Shown here one piece after another: positions 15,825 through 17,134 of a DNA stretch of 17,134 bases. The stretch comes from CAVPEW01 sp050247895. GTDB taxonomy: Bacteria > Actinomycetota > Acidimicrobiia > Acidimicrobiales > VFJN01. Numbering within the stretch: position 1 is the stretch's first letter; the number at the start of each line of letters is the position of its first letter. The stretch spans positions 1-17,134 of the forward strand of contig JBFWTJ010000045.1 in the NCBI GenBank assembly GCA_050247895.1, given 5' to 3'. The notes under the pieces are model-generated. The model was not told where the DNA came from and searched no databases. It saw only the letters and a list, made by a program, of their open reading frames with translations. The translations under genes and the position numbers were made by a program.

Positions 15825-16240
15825 CGGACCCGCTCGCAGCGCACGTCGACACGACGGTCGATCACCCCGATCGGGTCCACCCGGGAGAGGCCCGGCGGCA
15901 GGAAGCGCGGTGGTTCGACCACGACGTGCAGGCTGATGCGGTCGGCTCCCGCGCAGCTCGGCGACGGCCACTCCACCACGGCCCCGGGATCGATGGCCGT
16001 GAGCTGGCGGCGGAGCTCGCGATCGACCAGCCACGGCGCGGCGTCGCCCGCGGCGGCGCGCTGGGCGGCGTCGTCGGCCATCGCGGTCACCGTCGACACG
16101 GCGTGCAGGCCGTAGAGGAGCTGGACGCAGCCGAAGAGCATGACCAGGAAGGCGACGAGCCCGGCCCACATGGCCACCAACCCCGTCCCCGCATCGCCTC
16201 GGGCTCGCCGCGGCCGGCGGTGGCTGGGCTCAGCCCGCAC
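15821..16240 (-). CDS. TadE-like minor pilin
   Basis: The 139-residue product has a very basic start (HRRPRRARGDAG), then a hydrophobic helix at about 20-45 (LVAMWAGLVAFLVMLFGCVQ) and the following helix VSTVTAMADDAAQRAAAGDA, as expected for a TadE-like protein anchored in the membrane with its C-terminus outside. The Glu normally found at +5 of the pilin helix is not obvious, so cleavage by a prepilin peptidase is uncertain. The outer part has two cysteines (CAGADR and the VRCERVR end), possibly a disulfide. The GTG at 16240 overlaps the stop of the upstream pilin gene by 11 bases; its end overlaps the next gene by four. Confidence 0.75.
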   Translation of the reverse strand: MRAEPSHRRPRRARGDAGTGLVAMWAGLVAFLVMLFGCVQLLYGLHAVSTVTAMADDAAQRAAAGDAAPWLVDRELRRQLTAIDPGAVVEWPSPSCAGADRISLHVVVEPPRFLPPGLSRVDPIGVIDRRVDVRCERVR

Positions 16241-16430
16241 CGATCTGCTGGACCTTGTCGCGGGTGTTCTGCTCGGTGTCGTCCCACATCCCCTTGAACG
16301 CCACCCACATGAGGGCGCCCAGCGCGGCCATGATCAGCACGGCGATGGCCGCGGAGATGACGCCCTCTCCGGCGTCGTCCCGGCAGCGGGTGGCTGGGTC
16401 CCGGACCTCGGGGAGTCGGGTGGTGGGCAC
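16230..16430 (-). CDS. Flp-like small pilin, 66 aa
   Basis: The GTG at 16430 is preceded by an excellent ribosome binding site, AAGGAGG (16443-16437), six bases upstream and overlapping the stop of the tadC-like gene, which fixes the start. The product has a 20-residue polar leader ending RDDAG, then GEGVISAAIAVLIMAALG (21-38), a single long hydrophobic helix reaching about residue 46, then a short polar tail (WDDTEQNTRDKVQQIG). Size, leader and helix fit an Flp-type prepilin cleaved after the glycine of the leader. The canonical Glu-Tyr pair of proteobacterial Flp is missing; Glu22 directly follows Gly21. The strong ribosome binding site suits a major structural subunit made in excess. Confidence 0.72.
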   Translation of the reverse strand: MPTTRLPEVRDPATRCRDDAGEGVISAAIAVLIMAALGALMWVAFKGMWDDTEQNTRDKVQQIGAG

Positions 16431-16441
16431 GTGCTTCCTCC

Positions 16442-17134
16442 TTAGATCGACGAGAACTGGCGGAGCGCGTCGAAGAACGGGATGGCCAGGACGATCGCCC
16501 CGGGCACCAGGGTCGCCACGGTGACGGGGATCCAGACCTGCTGGGAGCGGCGCTCGATCTGCTCCAGCAGCTCGCGGTGGACCTCGCGGCGGATGGTCCG
16601 GGCCTCCTCGGAGATGAGGCCGCCGAGGTCGCCCGCCTCGCGGTTCAGGGCCAGGACGCCGACGAGGCGGTGGAGCGACTCGACCGCCGCCACGTCGGCC
16701 CACTCACGCAACGCGTCCGCCTCCGAGAGGCCCTGGCGCATCCGGCCGGCGACGCCGACGAGACCCTGGGCGATGGCGCCCCGACCCCGTTCGGCGATGC
16801 GGTTCACGACCGCGCCGAGCGAGTAGCCGGAACCCAGCAACATGCCCATCTGCTCGGCGACCACGGGCAGCTCGAGGAAGACGCGCCGCTGCTGCTCGGC
16901 CGACGCCCGGGCGAGGTTCTGCTCGACGAGCAGGTAGGCGAGGACCGGCCCGCCGAGCATGACCAGGACGGCCACGACGGGCGACCGCGTCGCGATCGCG
17001 CCGGCCAGGACCACTCCGACGCCGAGGCCGAAGACCGACCAACCCAGCTGCCTGAGGCGGAAGGCTGTCGGGTCGAGGGGGGAGTGGACGCGGCGCAGCC
17101 GCACCGACAGCTCGTCGCCGACGCCCAGGGCCTT
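16442..17134 (-). CDS. tadC: TadB/TadC-type pilus inner-membrane protein, 5' end outside the window
   Basis: The frame is open to the last base of the window, giving 230 residues of a type II secretion F-domain protein; the N-terminus is missing. Two helices near the start (WSVFGLGVGVVLAGAIATRS and PVVAVLVMLGGPVLAYLLV) precede the cytoplasmic F domain, with LPVVAEQMGMLLGSGYSLGAV, then LSEADALREWADVAAVESLHRLVGVLAL and EEARTIRREVHRELLEQIERRSQQ. A C-terminal helix pair (VWIPVTVATLVPGAIVLAIPFF) ends the protein. These are hallmarks of TadB/TadC, the platform proteins that couple the TadA ATPase to pilin extrusion. TadC is preferred because pilin genes follow directly. A GTG at 17104 could be a start, but the coding-like sequence continues upstream of it. 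The TAA overlaps the ribosome binding site of the pilin gene. Confidence 0.88.
   Translation of the reverse strand, partial: KALGVGDELSVRLRRVHSPLDPTAFRLRQLGWSVFGLGVGVVLAGAIATRSPVVAVLVMLGGPVLAYLLVEQNLARASAEQQRRVFLELPVVAEQMGMLLGSGYSLGAVVNRIAERGRGAIAQGLVGVAGRMRQGLSEADALREWADVAAVESLHRLVGVLALNREAGDLGGLISEEARTIRREVHRELLEQIERRSQQVWIPVTVATLVPGAIVLAIPFFDALRQFSSI

Overview
The window is very GC-rich, with strongly GC-biased third codon positions, many GTG and TTG starts, and -10-like hexamers of the form TANNNT. It also encodes a BldD-type regulator. This points to an actinobacterium. The gene set and order (degenerate DHPS-like gene, holA, rpsT, lepA, hrcA, dnaJ, rsmE, bldD-like, hemW) suggest an Acidimicrobiia-like lineage, but that placement is an inference from memory of gene neighbourhoods, not from a search.

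Left part (1-9451): mostly housekeeping genes. A truncated 3' end of an unidentified gene (possibly comEC-like) is followed by a small secreted four-cysteine protein. Next come a degenerate dihydropteroate-synthase-like gene translationally coupled to holA (DNA polymerase III delta), and a convergent rpsT (S20) behind a shared hairpin terminator. lepA (EF4) starts divergently from rpsT. hrcA follows, with a perfect CIRCE-type inverted repeat whose spacer holds the putative -10 box. hrcA, dnaJ and rsmE form a tightly coupled operon. A bldD-like gene comes next; it carries an intact RxD-X8-RxxD cyclic-di-GMP signature. After a strong hairpin comes hemW, apparently leaderless, which is broken by a one-base insertion in a GGGG run.

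Middle part (9415-13306): two coupled minus-strand genes of unusual architecture. The upstream one encodes a membrane protein with a degenerate kinase-like domain, a repeat-containing linker, one membrane helix and an extracytoplasmic FG-GAP-like segment. The downstream one encodes an N-terminal membrane region, a long low-complexity Pro/Thr/Gly linker with several internal repeats, and a C-terminal LysM domain. A small conserved membrane protein is transcribed divergently from an apparently leaderless promoter.

Right part (13368-17134): a Bcr/CflA-type MFS exporter gene, then the 3' end of a tad/Flp-type pilus operon on the minus strand. Read in transcription order it holds a TadB/TadC-type membrane protein (running off the window), a 66-residue Flp-like pilin, two TadE-like minor pilins and a TadG-like protein, all overlapping or nearly abutting.

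No tRNA, rRNA, insertion sequence, prophage or CRISPR array is visible. The observations most worth following are the pseudokinase/FG-GAP plus LysM pair beside the tad genes, the cyclic-di-GMP-type BldD, the CIRCE/-10 overlap, the hemW frameshift, and the repeated TANNNT promoters that support leaderless starts.
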